Origin: Deinococcus aquatilis DSM 23025
Lineage (GTDB): Bacteria; Deinococcota; Deinococci; Deinococcales; Deinococcaceae
Assembly: GCF_000378445.1 (NCBI RefSeq)
Contig: NZ_KB899708.1
Span: forward strand, 40,442-104,441
Direction: 5' to 3'
DNA length: 64,000 nt
Positions 33,380 to 43,727 of this stretch are shown piece by piece. Numbering within the stretch: position 1 is the stretch's first letter; each line of letters opens with the position of its first letter. Below the pieces are notes generated by a model, which worked only from the letters and a program-made list of their open reading frames with translations, did not search any database and was not told the DNA's origin. The position numbers and the translations under genes are program-made.

Positions 33380-34339
33380 ATGCGCCGCCTCGTCCTTCTG
33401 TTGCCGCTGCTGCTGTCGGCCACTCCTGCCCCAAGCGCCGCCCCCGACCTGATGCGCGTGGCGGTTCTCAGCGACTTCAACGGCTCTTATGGCAGTCTGA
33501 CCTATCCTCCCGACCTGAAATCCACCCTCGACCGCATCATCAACACCTGGAAGCCAGATCTGGTGCTGTCGGCGGGCGACCTGATCGCGGGCCAGAAAGC
33601 CAGCCTGACCGACGCCAACGTGCGCGGCATGTGGGCCGCCTTCGGGCGGGAGGTGCGTGCGCCACTGGCACAGGCCGCCATTCCCTTCGTCTTTGCGCTG
33701 GGCAACCACGATGCCAGCCTGACGCGGGATCGGCGGGAAGCGGCGGCCTACTGGAAGCAGTTTGCCCCTGCCGGAACTGTCGTGGACGCCGCGCAGTATC
33801 CCTTCCGTTACAGCCTGACCCGCACCGACCGGGCCGGACGAACCCTCTTTCTTGCCGTGCTGGACGCCAGCGGGCCGGGGGTAGACGCCGCGCAGCGGGC
33901 ATGGCTGGCCGCGCAACTCGGCACACCGCAGGCGCGGGCAGCGGGTGTGCGTCTGGTCGTGGGGCATCTGCCGCTGGCAGGCGTCAGCGAGGGCAAAAAC
34001 AGACCCGGCGAGGTGATCGCACAGGCCGCCGCCCTGCGGGAAGTGATGGAGCGGGGGCGCGTGCTGGCCTATGTCAGCGGGCATCACGCGGCCTACTACC
34101 CGGCCCGACTGGGCAGGCTGAACGTCCTGAACAGCGGCGGAATCGGCGGGCGAGACTACGTGGGCTTTCCCGGCACGGCCCGCAGCGTGGTCAGCGTGCT
34201 GGACATCGACTTGCAGGCCGGAAGCGCCCGCCTGAGCGCCGTGGACGCCGGGACGGGCGCGGCCATCGACCCCACAAAACTGCCCGCCCAGATCAACGGA
34301 TTGGGCGGGCCACTGCTGCGGGTCAATGAATTTCGGTGA
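33380..34339 (+). CDS. Secreted calcineurin-like metallophosphoesterase
   Basis: The 319-residue protein has a signal peptide (about residues 1-20). The metallophosphoesterase motifs follow: AVLSDFNGSYG (D-x-N variant of D-x-H), LSAGDLIAG, GNHDAS near residue 112, GHLPLAG near residue 195 and SGHHAAYY near residue 235. It probably cleaves phosphate esters outside the cytoplasm. A near-match TGAACT box lies 6 nt before the ATG. Confidence 0.87.
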   Translation: MRRLVLLLPLLLSATPAPSAAPDLMRVAVLSDFNGSYGSLTYPPDLKSTLDRIINTWKPDLVLSAGDLIAGQKASLTDANVRGMWAAFGREVRAPLAQAAIPFVFALGNHDASLTRDRREAAAYWKQFAPAGTVVDAAQYPFRYSLTRTDRAGRTLFLAVLDASGPGVDAAQRAWLAAQLGTPQARAAGVRLVVGHLPLAGVSEGKNRPGEVIAQAAALREVMERGRVLAYVSGHHAAYYPARLGRLNVLNSGGIGGRDYVGFPGTARSVVSVLDIDLQAGSARLSAVDAGTGAAIDPTKLPAQINGLGGPLLRVNEFR

Positions 34340-34389
34340 AGGGAGGTTGAATTACTGACTGCGTGGACGAGATGGCCCCCCGCCTTTTC

Positions 34390-34416
34390 CCACTCGCCAC
34401 GCACCGAAGTTGGCCC
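34390..34416. repeat. Half copy of family B repeat
   Basis: Text starting at the end of CTTTTCCCACTCGCCACGC matches the right arm of the repeat at 26225-26250. No left arm is evident. Confidence 0.4.
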
Positions 34417-35808
34417 TTACTTCGGCATCAACTTGTAAAACTCCATGCCCCGCGCCGTGCGGTTCTGGAATCCGGGCCAGTAGGTATCGTCGGCCTTGGG
34501 CGTGCCGTCGGCGTTGCGGCTGAATTTGCCGTCGTTGGACAGGGGCGTGGGCACATTCAGGTAGGCGGCGGCGGAGGCCATCCCCTTGAGTTTGGTATCC
34601 AGAAAGGCCGTCACGAAATGCTGATTGATGTTGTTCAGGCGGCCCATGTCCCACGCGGGTTCGGCGTAGTGCATGTAGTCGTCAAAGCTGTTCAGGGTAA
34701 TGGCGGGCGGCGGATTGGGAGCCGAGTTGTGGCTGGCATTCTGGTAGACCAGCATGTACCGCTCGGCGTTCACGGCATTCTCAAACAGGGATTTCACGCC
34801 GCCCGTGTAGCCTGCCACGTCATCCTTATCGCCCACGATGAACAGAGTCGGCACCTTGAGGGCCGCCAGCCCCGCTTCATCCCAGAAGCCGTATGCACCA
34901 CCAAAATTGACGCCGATAGAGCGCACGGCGGCGTCTCCTCCCCACGGAGCGAAGGCCACCACAGCCTTGACGCGCGGGTCGGTGGAATAGGCCCCGGTCT
35001 GGCGGGCGGCCAGTGCGCCCCCCGGCACCAGCGGCAGCATCTGCGGGCCAAAGCCTGCGCCCGCCGCGTTCAGTGCACCGTAACCGCCCATGCTGTAGCC
35101 CACCAGCCCGGTCTGATCGGCGTTGACCATGCCGCTCAGGACACTGCCGCTGCCCGCCGCCCCCAGCCGCGCCATCTCGTTCAGCACGAACATGTCGTCC
35201 AGCGGGCGATTCAGCAGCGTGCTGGCAAAAGCGGCCTTATCGCCGTGGGTGCTGTCGGTGTGGTCGATGGCCGCCACGATATAGCCCTTGCTCGCCAGAT
35301 TTTCGGTCAGGTAGGTCATCAGGCTGCGGCTGCCGGGGTAGCCGTGAGACACGATCACCAGCGGAAACGGCCCGCCCTGAAGGTTGGCCGGGGCATTGCG
35401 GGTGGCGCGTCCGGGCGTGGCAAACGGCGTATTGGGCCGCTTGGGATCGTTGGGGCCGCTGCCCAGCACGTCGCCGTAGGTGGTCGCGCCCGCGCCGCTG
35501 GCCCCGGTGGTGGGATACCAGACTTCCACCGTCAGCGGGCGGTCATAGCGTGGGGTGGCCCCTTCCTTGGGCGCGTTCACGATGTCCAGTTGGCCGGGAT
35601 TCACCAGCTTGACGGTCTGCACGCCCACCGCATAGTTGCCGCGTGGACTGAGGGCGGGGGCGTCTGGGCGCAGGTCTCCGGGCACCGACAGGGGCGGCAA
35701 GGCCACCGGGGAAGTCTGTGCCATGCCCGGAAACATCAGGCTGCAAGAGGTCAGCGTTCCGGTAGACAGGAGCGCCGCGACAGTGATGGAAAGGCCAAGT
35801 CGTTTCAT
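34417..35808 (-). CDS. Lipoprotein alpha/beta hydrolase (PAF-acetylhydrolase/dienelactone-hydrolase-like)
   Basis: The 463-residue protein begins with a lipoprotein signal, lipobox LTSC near residue 22. The catalytic set is visible: oxyanion region [10 protein letters not shown], nucleophile GYSMGGYG near residue 240, Asp in [10 protein letters not shown] and His in QNASHNSAP. It should be a cell-surface esterase or lipase-like enzyme; the substrate is unknown. I chose ATG 35808 because the signal peptide begins there and AGG precedes it; the frame is open to 35949. Confidence 0.85.
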   Translation of the reverse strand: MKRLGLSITVAALLSTGTLTSCSLMFPGMAQTSPVALPPLSVPGDLRPDAPALSPRGNYAVGVQTVKLVNPGQLDIVNAPKEGATPRYDRPLTVEVWYPTTGASGAGATTYGDVLGSGPNDPKRPNTPFATPGRATRNAPANLQGGPFPLVIVSHGYPGSRSLMTYLTENLASKGYIVAAIDHTDSTHGDKAAFASTLLNRPLDDMFVLNEMARLGAAGSGSVLSGMVNADQTGLVGYSMGGYGALNAAGAGFGPQMLPLVPGGALAARQTGAYSTDPRVKAVVAFAPWGGDAAVRSIGVNFGGAYGFWDEAGLAALKVPTLFIVGDKDDVAGYTGGVKSLFENAVNAERYMLVYQNASHNSAPNPPPAITLNSFDDYMHYAEPAWDMGRLNNINQHFVTAFLDTKLKGMASAAAYLNVPTPLSNDGKFSRNADGTPKADDTYWPGFQNRTARGMEFYKLMPK

Positions 35809-35998
35809 GCTGAACCTCGCAGAGCAAAGGGAGCGGGAGAGGGCAAACCGGGCCGAGGCCCAGGTCCCATGACAGAAAACGCCGACAGAGGAAGGCAGTG
35901 AATTGTCTGTTACGGGCTTCAGCCTAACGTCAAACGAGGCACAGGGCACCTAGATTAAGGTCATCTTTATATTGCCGTATTCCTCTGTCCAGCCAGCA

Positions 35999-36031
35999 CA
36001 AAAAGCCGGAGCAGTTTGACGCTGCCCCGGC
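35999..36031 (-). terminator. Terminator after the sulfurtransferase gene
   Basis: On the minus strand GCCGGGGCAG (36031-36022) pairs with CTGCTCCGGC (36014-36005) with one G-T pair, followed by TTTTT. Confidence 0.85.
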
Positions 36032-36062
36032 CTGTACTTGATTGTTGTCCCTACCCAGCGGC

Positions 36063-36947
36063 TTACTCTTCGCTGTAGGTCTTCTCGATGGGCAGGCCCA
36101 CGCCGTTGCCCCATTCTGTCCAGGAGCCGTCGTAGTTACGGACGCTGGGGTAGCCCAACAGTTCGCGCAGCACGAACCAACTGTGGCTGCTGCGTTCCGC
36201 GATGCGGCAGTACGCGATCACGTCTTTGTCGGGCGTCACGCCTTCGCCGCCGTAGAGGGCGGTCAGTTCGTCGGCGCTCTTGAAGGTGCCGTCCTCGTTG
36301 GTGGCCCTGGCCCAGGGGATCGAGCGTGCGCCGGGGATGTGGCCGCCGCGCAGCACGCCTTCCTGCGGGTAGGCGGGCATATGCGTGACCTTGCCCGAAA
36401 ACTCGTCGGGGCTGCGAACGTCGACCAGTGCGCCCGTTCCGGCCTTCACGCTTTCCAAGTGCGCCCGAACTTCATCGCGGTAGGCCCGCAGGCTCTCGTC
36501 ACGGGTAAGTTTGGGGTAGGTGGTGGGCGTCACTTCGGTGGCGTCGGTGGTCTGCTCGCGGCCTTCCGCGACCCATTTCTGGCGGCCTCCGTTCATCAGT
36601 TTCAGGTTCTTCACGCCGCTGTAGCTCAGGAACCAGTAGGCGTAGGAGGCCCACCAGTTGCTCTTGTCGCCGTACAGCACGATCTGGTCGTCTTCCTTGA
36701 TGCCGAGGCGACCCAGCAGCGCCGACACCTGATCGGCGGTAATAAAGTCGCGCTCCACGGGATGCCAGAAGTCGCCCTGCCAGTCCACCTTCACCGCGCC
36801 GGGAATATGGCCTGTGTCGTACAGCAAGATGTCTTCGTTCACTTCCACGAGGCGCACGCCGGGGGTATTCAGGTTCGCGGCCACCCAATCGGTGTTGACC
36901 AAAACGTCTTTGGCATAGTTCTGGGTCGGGCTTGCTTGCTGGGTCAT
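36063..36947 (-). CDS. Thiosulfate/3-mercaptopyruvate sulfurtransferase (rhodanese)
   Basis: The 294-residue protein has two rhodanese domains. The N-terminal one is inactive ([10 protein letters not shown] in place of a Cys loop). The C-terminal one has the active-site Cys in [13 protein letters not shown] near residue 242 and [12 protein letters not shown]. It transfers sulfane sulfur to cyanide or thiol acceptors. AGGAGG precedes the ATG. The divergent neighbour is sufE, so the pair may both serve sulfur transfer. Confidence 0.92.
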   Translation of the reverse strand: MTQQASPTQNYAKDVLVNTDWVAANLNTPGVRLVEVNEDILLYDTGHIPGAVKVDWQGDFWHPVERDFITADQVSALLGRLGIKEDDQIVLYGDKSNWWASYAYWFLSYSGVKNLKLMNGGRQKWVAEGREQTTDATEVTPTTYPKLTRDESLRAYRDEVRAHLESVKAGTGALVDVRSPDEFSGKVTHMPAYPQEGVLRGGHIPGARSIPWARATNEDGTFKSADELTALYGGEGVTPDKDVIAYCRIAERSSHSWFVLRELLGYPSVRNYDGSWTEWGNGVGLPIEKTYSEE

Positions 36948-37121
36948 GGGGATTCCTCCTGAAGAATGTGGGGGGGCAGGGCCACCATACTAAGCGGTGA
37001 GGCAGACTGGTGGTGGGCTTGTCGGCCCTGACTGTTCGGCCTGATTGTACCGAATCGCCCTACTAATTGACAAAATGGGTCAACTGGACAAGCCTTACCA
37101 TATCCTGCCCAGCCTCGGGGG

Positions 37122-37127
37122 TACAGT
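37122..37127 (+). promoter_or_regulatory. -10 box TACAGT, leaderless type
   Basis: TACAGT lies 6 nt before the sufE ATG, with no Shine-Dalgarno. Confidence 0.55.
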
Positions 37128-37133
37128 GGCCAT

Positions 37134-37592
37134 ATGACCGCCGACTCCACCCCCCCCACTGCGCCCCTGCCCGAAAAACTTCAGAGCATCGTGGATCTGT
37201 TCCGGCGTGCGCCCAAGCCGCTGAGATTGCAGGCGCTGCTGGAATACAGCCGCAAATTGCCGCCTCTGCCGCAGGAATACATCGATCACCCGGAATTTTT
37301 GCAGCCCGTGCCCGAGTGCGCCAGCCCCTTCTTTCTGGTCACAAAAGAGGAAGGCAGCGGCGTACAGATGTTCTTCAAGGTGCCCGAAGAAGCCCCCACC
37401 GTTCGCGGCTACGCGGGCATTCTGAGTGAGGCCCTGAACGGCGAGAGCGCGGAAACCATCCTGAGCGTACCCGATCAGTTCTATATGGACATGGGCCTGA
37501 CCGAACTGATTACGCCCATGCGTTTGCGTGGCATGGGCGCGATCCTGATGCGGCTGAAGCGGGATGTGCAGGCGCACGCGGAAGGGCAGTAA
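37134..37592 (+). CDS. sufE: SufE-family sulfur acceptor protein
   Basis: The 152-residue protein matches SufE in length and layout, with LQALLEYSRKLPPLP in the first helix, the persulfide Cys in VPECASPFF near residue 62, and the conserved RGYAGILSEALNG. SufE takes sulfur from the cysteine desulfurase SufS for Fe-S cluster assembly. No other suf genes are in the window. Confidence 0.9.
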   Translation: MTADSTPPTAPLPEKLQSIVDLFRRAPKPLRLQALLEYSRKLPPLPQEYIDHPEFLQPVPECASPFFLVTKEEGSGVQMFFKVPEEAPTVRGYAGILSEALNGESAETILSVPDQFYMDMGLTELITPMRLRGMGAILMRLKRDVQAHAEGQ

Positions 37593-37596
37593 GACC

Positions 37597-37700
37597 AACC
37601 CCCAGTCGGCTGTGCCGCCAGCCCCCCTTAAAGGGGAGCGCAAAAGCTGTTAGGTCCTCCCCTCTAAGGGGGGCGTTGCGCCAGCAACGGGGGGGTTCAC
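37597..37700. repeat. Family A repeat, inverted orientation
   Basis: It reads as the reverse complement of the copy at 25171-25298: CCCCCAGTCGGC at the left, paired AGGGGAGCGC and CTCCCCTCTAAGGGG blocks, GCCAGCAACGGGG and the terminus GGGGTTCAC at the right. It lies between convergent sufE and the DUF2089 gene. Confidence 0.7.
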
Positions 37701-37717
37701 CTTTCAAGTCTCCCGCA

Positions 37718-38074
37718 CTACCGCCGCAGTTTCCTCGCCGCCTCATCTGGCGTAATTTCCCCGCGTTCCAGCCGTTCCAGCACTTCCGACTGGGGGTCAG
37801 CGGCCTCGGGTTCGTAACCGATGGCCCGTAGCAGGGTATCGAAGCGGGCGCGAACGGTGGGATAAGACACGCCCAGCACGCGCTCCACTTCCTTGAGGTT
37901 ACCGCGTACCCGCACGTACAGGCGCAGGAATTCCAGATTGTCGGGCGTGAGGGTCGCAAATTCGTTGAGGGTAAAATCGCCGCGCACCGTGACGCCGCTG
38001 CTGGGAAACCGCAGTTCGGTCACGGTGGGCGCTTCCGTTTCATCGGGAAATGGAATGGGCAGGGGGCGGGGCAT
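37718..38074 (-). CDS. DUF2089-family small regulator-like protein
   Basis: The 118-residue protein has the DUF2089 core: a helix-turn-helix-like segment NLKEVERVLGVSYPTVRARFD near residues 60-80, and a C-terminal short helix ERGEITPDEAARKLRR like the SHOCT motif. The N-terminal zinc part found in some members is missing. A TACAGT box lies 7 nt upstream. It is downstream of, and codirectional with, two genes that share the SHOCT-like helix. Confidence 0.78.
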   Translation of the reverse strand: MPRPLPIPFPDETEAPTVTELRFPSSGVTVRGDFTLNEFATLTPDNLEFLRLYVRVRGNLKEVERVLGVSYPTVRARFDTLLRAIGYEPEAADPQSEVLERLERGEITPDEAARKLRR

Positions 38075-38081
38075 GGGATTC

Positions 38082-38087
38082 ACTGTA
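38082..38087 (-). promoter_or_regulatory. -10 box TACAGT, leaderless type
   Basis: TACAGT on the minus strand ends 7 nt before the DUF2089 gene's ATG, so this gene may also be transcribed on its own. Confidence 0.5.
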
Positions 38088-38105
38088 GGGGATGGAGTGT
38101 GGAAG

Positions 38106-38138
38106 GTGGAACGTGGCAACGGCCCAACCACGTTCCAC
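38106..38138. repeat. Perfect 11-bp inverted repeat
   Basis: GTGGAACGTGG (38106-38116) and CCACGTTCCAC (38128-38138) flank an 11-nt loop between two codirectional genes. It could trim or attenuate the polycistronic RNA. Confidence 0.6.
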
Positions 38139-38150
38139 TCTCCGCTCCTT

Positions 38151-38803
<653 letters not shown>

Positions 38804-38807
<4 letters not shown>

Positions 38808-39712
38808 GATGTCACCCCCGATCCGCTCAACACTTTGACCTGACCCGCCGAGACCCGGCAGGAAAGCTGCGCGTCGCCGCTGCCCAGTTGCCCCTCATGC
38901 TGGGTATTCAGAAACCCGCCCGATTTGCGTGTGGGAAAGTCGGTTTTGAAGGCTCCCACCGTCACCTCGGCCCTCAAGTGCACGTTGCTGCCCTCTTTGA
39001 GGTACAGGGTCGCGTTTCCGGCATTCACTTCCAGACGGTGGTCGCCGCCCGTGAGCAGGCCCGCCCAGCGCAGGTTGCCGCCGTTGATGCTGGCATTCAG
39101 GCTGTGTGCGCCCTCAAGGGTCAGGTTGCCACCGTTCACGTTGAGGTGGGTGGGGCCGCCCAGTTCGGTGGCGGTCAGGTTGCCGCCGTTGACTTCGGCG
39201 TTCAGGCTGGCGGCGCGGCCCATCCGCACATGGCCGCCGTTCACCTCGGCCTGCATTTCTCCGTCCAGATCGGGCAGGGTCAGGCTGCCGCCCTCCACCT
39301 GTGCATGCACATTCCGGGGCACAAACGGCAGGCTCAGGATGGCTTTCAGATTCAGACCGTGATGACCCGAGCGAGCCACCCGGCGCACGACCCAGCCGTG
39401 AGCGGTGGCCTGCAAAGTGACTTCGCCGTCGCGGTTGGCGCTGAGCTGGGGGGCAAACAGACGGGCATCTTGCAGCACCGTGAGGCCGTAGCCCGTGACA
39501 TGCAGATCAAGGTCTGGGGGGCAATCGCTGAATTCATCCGTACTGAGCGTGGGCATCAGCGTCATGCCCTCGGCCCGTTGGTCTGCCGACAACCCGGCTT
39601 CCGGCCCTTCGCCTTCCAATAACCCTGCCGCCTCATCGGGGGTGAGTTTGCCTTCGGCCACCAGACGTTGAACCTGCGAGCGGAAATCTTCGGGGGGATG
39701 CTGTTCATTCAT
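38804..39712 (-). CDS. SHOCT-like plus beta-strand-repeat protein (DUF4097-like)
   Basis: The 302-residue protein starts with a SHOCT-like helix pair (LVAEGKLTPDEAAGLLEGEG, about residues 15-35). It continues as a repetitive beta region (about residues 110-260) with recurring AEVNGGN, LNVNGGN and ASINGGN units, the pattern of a beta-solenoid as in DUF4097 proteins. There is no signal peptide. AAAGGAG precedes the ATG at 39712; the open frame to 39754 lacks such a site. It is first gene of a three-gene unit. Confidence 0.75.
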
Positions 39713-39733
39713 GCTCGTCTCCTTTGAATGAAT

Positions 39734-39764
39734 ATATAGAAACACCAAACTCACAGATTGTCAA
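39734..39764 (-). promoter_or_regulatory. Possible promoter of the beta-repeat operon
   Basis: On the minus strand TTGACA (39764-39759) is followed after 19 bp by CTATAT (39739-39734). The -35 is perfect; the spacer is longer than usual. It lies 22 nt upstream of the ATG, leaving room for the AAAGGAG ribosome site. Confidence 0.45.
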
Positions 39765-39910
39765 GCGCAGTTTTAGACTTAATGAATATCTCGGCGCAAT
39801 TCGACCCGCTGAACGCACTCCCAGCCCAAACATTGGAAACGGGTCCGGAGGGACTAGCAATCTGAAGTTGCTATTTGCAGAACTTCCGCGCTCCGGCCTG
39901 CCCTGCCCCG

Positions 39911-39916
39911 TATCCT
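39911..39916 (+). promoter_or_regulatory. -10 box TATCCT, leaderless type
   Basis: TATCCT lies 7 nt before the ATG of the RNB nuclease gene. Confidence 0.55.
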
Positions 39917-39923
39917 CTAGCTC

Positions 39924-41315
39924 ATGACCCTTCCCGAACTCACGCCCGCCCAGCGCACCGACGTAGAACTGCTGGCGCGGGGCAAGGCCGAGAAAAGCCG
40001 TACCCTGCGCGAACTGGGCCAGACCGAAACGCCCGAAGCCGCCCACGCCCTGCTGCTGCGGCTGGGCCTCTGGACGGAGGCCCGCACGCCCTATGCAGAC
40101 CGTCTGGGCGCGGCTCTGACCCCGGTGACGCTGCCTGTGCCCGACTTTGCCGAAGAAGCCCGCCTCGACCTGACGCACCTCGAAGCCTTTGCGATTGACG
40201 ACGACGGCAACCGCGACCCCGACGACGCGGTAGGGATCGAAGCCCTCCCAGACGGCCTCACCCGCCTGTGGGTACATGTGGCCGATGTGTCGGCGCTGGT
40301 GACGGCAGACAGCCCGCTGGACTTGGAAGCCCGCGCACGCGGCGCGACGCTGTATCTGCCCGACCAGACCATCGGCATGCTGCCCGATGAGTTGGTGGAA
40401 CGCACCGGACTCGGCCTGCACGACACCATGCCCGCGCTGTCGATCAGCCTCGATCTGGATTCGGACGGCAACGCCGACGCCGTGGACGTGTGCCTGAGCC
40501 GCGTGCGCGTGACCCGCCTGACCTACTCGCAGGCACAGGGGCGGCTGGACGCGGGCACAGAACCCTTCTTGACCTTGGCCCGCCTTGCCCGTGCCAGCCG
40601 CGATCTGCGCGAATCGGAAGGAGCGCTGAGCATCGACCTGCCCGAAGTGCGTGTGAAGGCCGATGCCCACGGCGCGGAAGTGTCGCCGCTGCCCAAGCCC
40701 GAAATGCGATTCGTGGTGCAGGAATGTATGACCCTGGCCGGATGGGGAGCCGCCATCTACGGCGACGACCACAGCATTGCCCTGCCCTTTGCCACGCAGG
40801 ACGCGCCCACCCGCGACGTGCGCGGCGACACCCTGCCCGCCCAGTGGGCACGCCGCCGCACGCTGGCCCGCACGCGCTTTCAGCCCTCGCCGGGGCCACA
40901 TCACGGCATGGGGCTGGAACTGTACGTGCAGGCCACCAGCCCCATGCGCCGTTACCTCGATCTGGTGGTGCATCAGCAGTTGCGCTCGCACCTGACGGGC
41001 ACCGAACCGCTGGGCGGAAAAGCCGTGGCTGCCCGCGTGGCCGAGGCCCAGATGAACGCCGACGCCACCCGGCAGGCCGAACGCCTCAGCCGCAAACACC
41101 ACACCCTGCGCTACGTGGCCGCCCAACCAGACCGTGTGTGGGACGCCGTGATCGTGGACAGACGTGGCCCGCAGGCCACCCTGTTGATTCCCGATCTGGC
41201 CTACGACCTGCCGCTGAGCACGCCCGCCCCGGCAGGAACGGCTCTGCGTGTGCGCCTGACCGACGTGGATCTGCCGAAATTGACTGTGCGGGCCAGAATC
41301 GTCACGGGGGAATGA
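39924..41315 (+). CDS. RNB-domain ribonuclease (RNase II family)
   Basis: The 463-residue protein has the RNB catalytic Asp cluster in AIDDDGNRDPDDAV near residues 89-102 and the C-terminal TSPMRRYLDLVVHQQL near residue 335. It lacks the usual cold-shock domains at the N terminus and instead starts with a short helical domain, as in the compact RNase II enzyme DrII of D. radiodurans. It should degrade RNA 3' to 5'. A short S1-like barrel may form the C-terminal 80 residues. Confidence 0.9.
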   Translation: MTLPELTPAQRTDVELLARGKAEKSRTLRELGQTETPEAAHALLLRLGLWTEARTPYADRLGAALTPVTLPVPDFAEEARLDLTHLEAFAIDDDGNRDPDDAVGIEALPDGLTRLWVHVADVSALVTADSPLDLEARARGATLYLPDQTIGMLPDELVERTGLGLHDTMPALSISLDLDSDGNADAVDVCLSRVRVTRLTYSQAQGRLDAGTEPFLTLARLARASRDLRESEGALSIDLPEVRVKADAHGAEVSPLPKPEMRFVVQECMTLAGWGAAIYGDDHSIALPFATQDAPTRDVRGDTLPAQWARRRTLARTRFQPSPGPHHGMGLELYVQATSPMRRYLDLVVHQQLRSHLTGTEPLGGKAVAARVAEAQMNADATRQAERLSRKHHTLRYVAAQPDRVWDAVIVDRRGPQATLLIPDLAYDLPLSTPAPAGTALRVRLTDVDLPKLTVRARIVTGE

Positions 41316-41496
41316 CCCAACGGCACTGGAAACGAAACCAACACGTACATTGTGAAAAACTTGGCGAAAGTTCAGCTTACACTCCACGGTCGGAATCTCC
41401 AACAAAAGTCTGTACCCGCTTCAAACAACGCTTGGGAACACACCTTTGGCACGCCAAATCCGGTTCACCTTTCATTCATCTACTGCGCTACACGCT

Positions 41497-41502
41497 TAAA
41501 AT
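41497..41502 (+). promoter_or_regulatory. -10 box TAAAAT, leaderless type
   Basis: TAAAAT lies 7 nt before the ATG at 41510. Confidence 0.5.
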
Positions 41503-41509
41503 CGGGGCC

Positions 41510-41830
41510 ATGAACGGCGCGACCTCTGACGTGAACTTGCAAAGCGCACCCTCTGCCCACGGTGCCGGGCTGCTGCCCACCGATATCGTGGCTCTGCGGA
41601 TCAGCCATTGCCGGGCCGAACATGCCGAGGGTGGGGCGCAGTATCACCTCGCCGTACGCCACTACCGCGACTGTCTGGAGGCCGCCGAACGCCGCGAAGA
41701 TGCCCGCGCCACACAGTTTTTTGCGCTGAAACTGGCTTCCTGCTACGACATGATGGGCTTTGCCGAAAAAGCCGACATCTTCCGCGCCCTCGCCAGCACC
41801 GATCTGGGCGACACGCCGCTGATGGGCTGA
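41510..41830 (+). CDS. Small TPR-like hypothetical protein
   Basis: The 106-residue protein carries a helical pair resembling a tetratricopeptide repeat (about residues 45-100, HLAVRHYRDCLEAAERREDA then FALKLASCYDMMGFAEKADI). No signal or catalytic motif is seen. A TAAAAT box stands 7 nt upstream and a strong terminator follows, so it is a single-gene unit. Confidence 0.7.
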   Translation: MNGATSDVNLQSAPSAHGAGLLPTDIVALRISHCRAEHAEGGAQYHLAVRHYRDCLEAAERREDARATQFFALKLASCYDMMGFAEKADIFRALASTDLGDTPLMG

Positions 41831-41850
41831 TTTGACCTGACTGAACTTAG

Positions 41851-41882
41851 ACGGGCGAGGCGGGGATGCTTCGCCCGTTTTT
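41851..41882 (+). terminator. Terminator after the TPR-like gene
   Basis: ACGGGCGA (41851-41858) pairs with TCGCCCGT (41871-41878), followed by TTTT. Confidence 0.85.
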
Positions 41883-41998
41883 AGTGTATTTATGGGACCA
41901 AAAAGATGGGCTATGGGCTGTGAATCCCCCACAACGCTGAGGTGTTCACGGCCCATCACCCTCCCAAAATCACCTTCCCCAAACGCTGGAATGCGACA

Positions 41999-43102
41999 AT
42001 GCCCCACGTGACTAGCTCTGATCTGCCTGCCCCCGAACAGCACCTGCTGCCGCAAGACGCTTCTGCCGCCTCGCAGGGCTTTGCGATGCCCGCAGAGTGG
42101 GCCGCACACGCCGCGACGTGGATGGGCTGGCCCGCCGACGATGACCTGTGGTTCGGGCATCTGGACGGGGTGCGGGCCGAGTTTGCCGAGCTGGTGCGGA
42201 CCATTGCCCGCTTTGAACCCGTGCATCTGCTGGTGCGCGACACCGAGAGCGAGCAGGACGCCCGTCAGCGGCTGGAAGGGGCGAACGTGTCCTTCCATCA
42301 TGTCCCGCTGGACGACGTGTGGATGCGCGACAACGGCCCCATTTTTGTGACTCGGGGAATGGGCGCAGACGCCGACCTGAGCCTGATCAACTGGCGTTTT
42401 AACGCGTGGGGCGGCAAATTCAACGCCGACCATGATGACCGCGTGCCGGAATACGTGGCGCAGTCCCTCGGCCTCACGCACTGGGACAGGCCCGAGGTGC
42501 TGGAAGGCGGCGGGCTGGAGGTCAACGGCGCGGGCGTGGGCCTGACGACCCGTTCGTGCTTTCTGACCGATACGCGCAATCCGGGCCTGACCGAAGAGGA
42601 TTACGCCGAACTGCTGCAAGGAACTTTGGGCCTTCAAAAGCTGCTGTGGTTGGATGGCGGGCTGGAAAACGACCACACCGACGGCCACATCGACACCATC
42701 ACCCGTTTTGTGGATGAGCAGACCATCGTGACCAGCGTGGAACCCAACCCCGAAGACCCCAACCACGCCACGATGGCGGGCAATCTGGCGCAGTTGCGGG
42801 CCATGACCGACCTCGGCGGCCAGCCTTTCCGGGTGGTGGAGTTGCCGCTGCCCGCAGACCGTCTGGAGGGCGCAGAGGGCCGCCTGCCGCCCACCTACGC
42901 CAATTTTTATATCGGTAACGGTTTTGTGGTGGTGCCCCAGTACGGCGATCCCAACGACCTGCCCGCGCTGGAAGTCCTGCGCCCCCTCTTTCCGGGCCGC
43001 GAAGTGATCGGCCTGAGCAGCCGCGCCATCATCGAAGGCGGCGGAAGCTTTCACTGCGTGACGCAGCAGCAACCGCTGGGACAGGCGTGGAATGGGGAGT
43101 GA
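41999..43102 (+). CDS. aguA: Agmatine deiminase
   Basis: The 367-residue enzyme converts agmatine to N-carbamoylputrescine. Family motifs are present: TWMGWPADD near residue 40, VWMRDNGPIFV near residue 107, EGGGLEVNG, NDHTDGHIDT near residue 225, and the catalytic Cys in GGGSFHCVTQQQP near the C terminus. I chose ATG 41999; in-frame GTG 41942 would add 19 residues not typical of the family. A near-match TGGAAT box lies 6 nt upstream. aguB is four genes along, so putrescine synthesis is complete from agmatine. Confidence 0.93.
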   Translation: MPHVTSSDLPAPEQHLLPQDASAASQGFAMPAEWAAHAATWMGWPADDDLWFGHLDGVRAEFAELVRTIARFEPVHLLVRDTESEQDARQRLEGANVSFHHVPLDDVWMRDNGPIFVTRGMGADADLSLINWRFNAWGGKFNADHDDRVPEYVAQSLGLTHWDRPEVLEGGGLEVNGAGVGLTTRSCFLTDTRNPGLTEEDYAELLQGTLGLQKLLWLDGGLENDHTDGHIDTITRFVDEQTIVTSVEPNPEDPNHATMAGNLAQLRAMTDLGGQPFRVVELPLPADRLEGAEGRLPPTYANFYIGNGFVVVPQYGDPNDLPALEVLRPLFPGREVIGLSSRAIIEGGGSFHCVTQQQPLGQAWNGE

Positions 43103-43727
43103 ACTGACTCTCGCCCTTCCCATTCCCCCCGCACTTGGCCCCGAAACTGATCTGGGCGGCGGTTACAGCCTGCGCCCCGTGACCAATGCCGAGGCTTGGG
43201 CAATGGCCGACCACTTGGAGGCCAAGGCGTACCAGAGCGTGTCGTTCGATTGGCAGGCTGACGCCCCGTTTGCCTTGCCACAGGGCAAGCGCCACGCGTG
43301 GCTGATCCTGTTTGCGGGCGAGGTGGCAGGCTGGCAAATCTCGCGGCAATGGGACGCCCGCACCGCGTATATGGTCAATACGGCGCTCTTGCCGCAGCAC
43401 CGGGGCAAAGGGGTGTATACCCGCCTGCTGCCCGTGGTGCTGGAGGTCCTGAAAGCCGAGGGCTCGGCCCTGGTACGCAGCCACCACCACGCCACCAACA
43501 ATGCGGTGCTGATCCCCAAGTTACGGGCCGGATTCTGCCTTCAGGGCATGGAGATAGACCATCACGGAGTTATAGCCGTCCTGATCTATAGCTTCGACCC
43601 CGTGTACCGCGAGTACATGGACGTTCGCTGCGGCCTGAAACGGGCTGAGGGAGAAGTCGCGCGGCGGCTGGGAATGGATGTGCCAGAGCCTAGGCCTTCT
43701 GTGCCGGACGGTTCTTCGCCCGCTTGA
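43092..43727 (+). CDS. GNAT-family N-acetyltransferase
   Basis: The 211-residue protein has the GNAT acetyl-CoA-binding motif LLPQHRGKGVYTRLL near residues 95-110, followed by SHHHATNNAVLIPKLRAGF. The acceptor is unknown. It overlaps aguA by 11 nt, so it is cotranslated, which hints at a polyamine-related substrate. Its 3' end overlaps the convergent DsbA-like gene by 38 nt. Confidence 0.83.
   Translation: MGSELTLALPIPPALGPETDLGGGYSLRPVTNAEAWAMADHLEAKAYQSVSFDWQADAPFALPQGKRHAWLILFAGEVAGWQISRQWDARTAYMVNTALLPQHRGKGVYTRLLPVVLEVLKAEGSALVRSHHHATNNAVLIPKLRAGFCLQGMEIDHHGVIAVLIYSFDPVYREYMDVRCGLKRAEGEVARRLGMDVPEPRPSVPDGSSPA

Noticed and set aside
33310..33480. N-terminal extension of the small acidic protein
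   Set aside because: The added part is Arg-rich, overlaps the divergent phosphoesterase gene and differs in composition from the rest.
34417..35949. Longer N terminus (510 residues) for the lipoprotein hydrolase
   Set aside because: The lipoprotein signal begins at ATG 35808 with a ribosome site; the extension would bury it.
39705..41405. A 566-residue minus-strand frame opposite the RNB nuclease
   Set aside because: Shadow of the RNB gene, without recognisable motifs.
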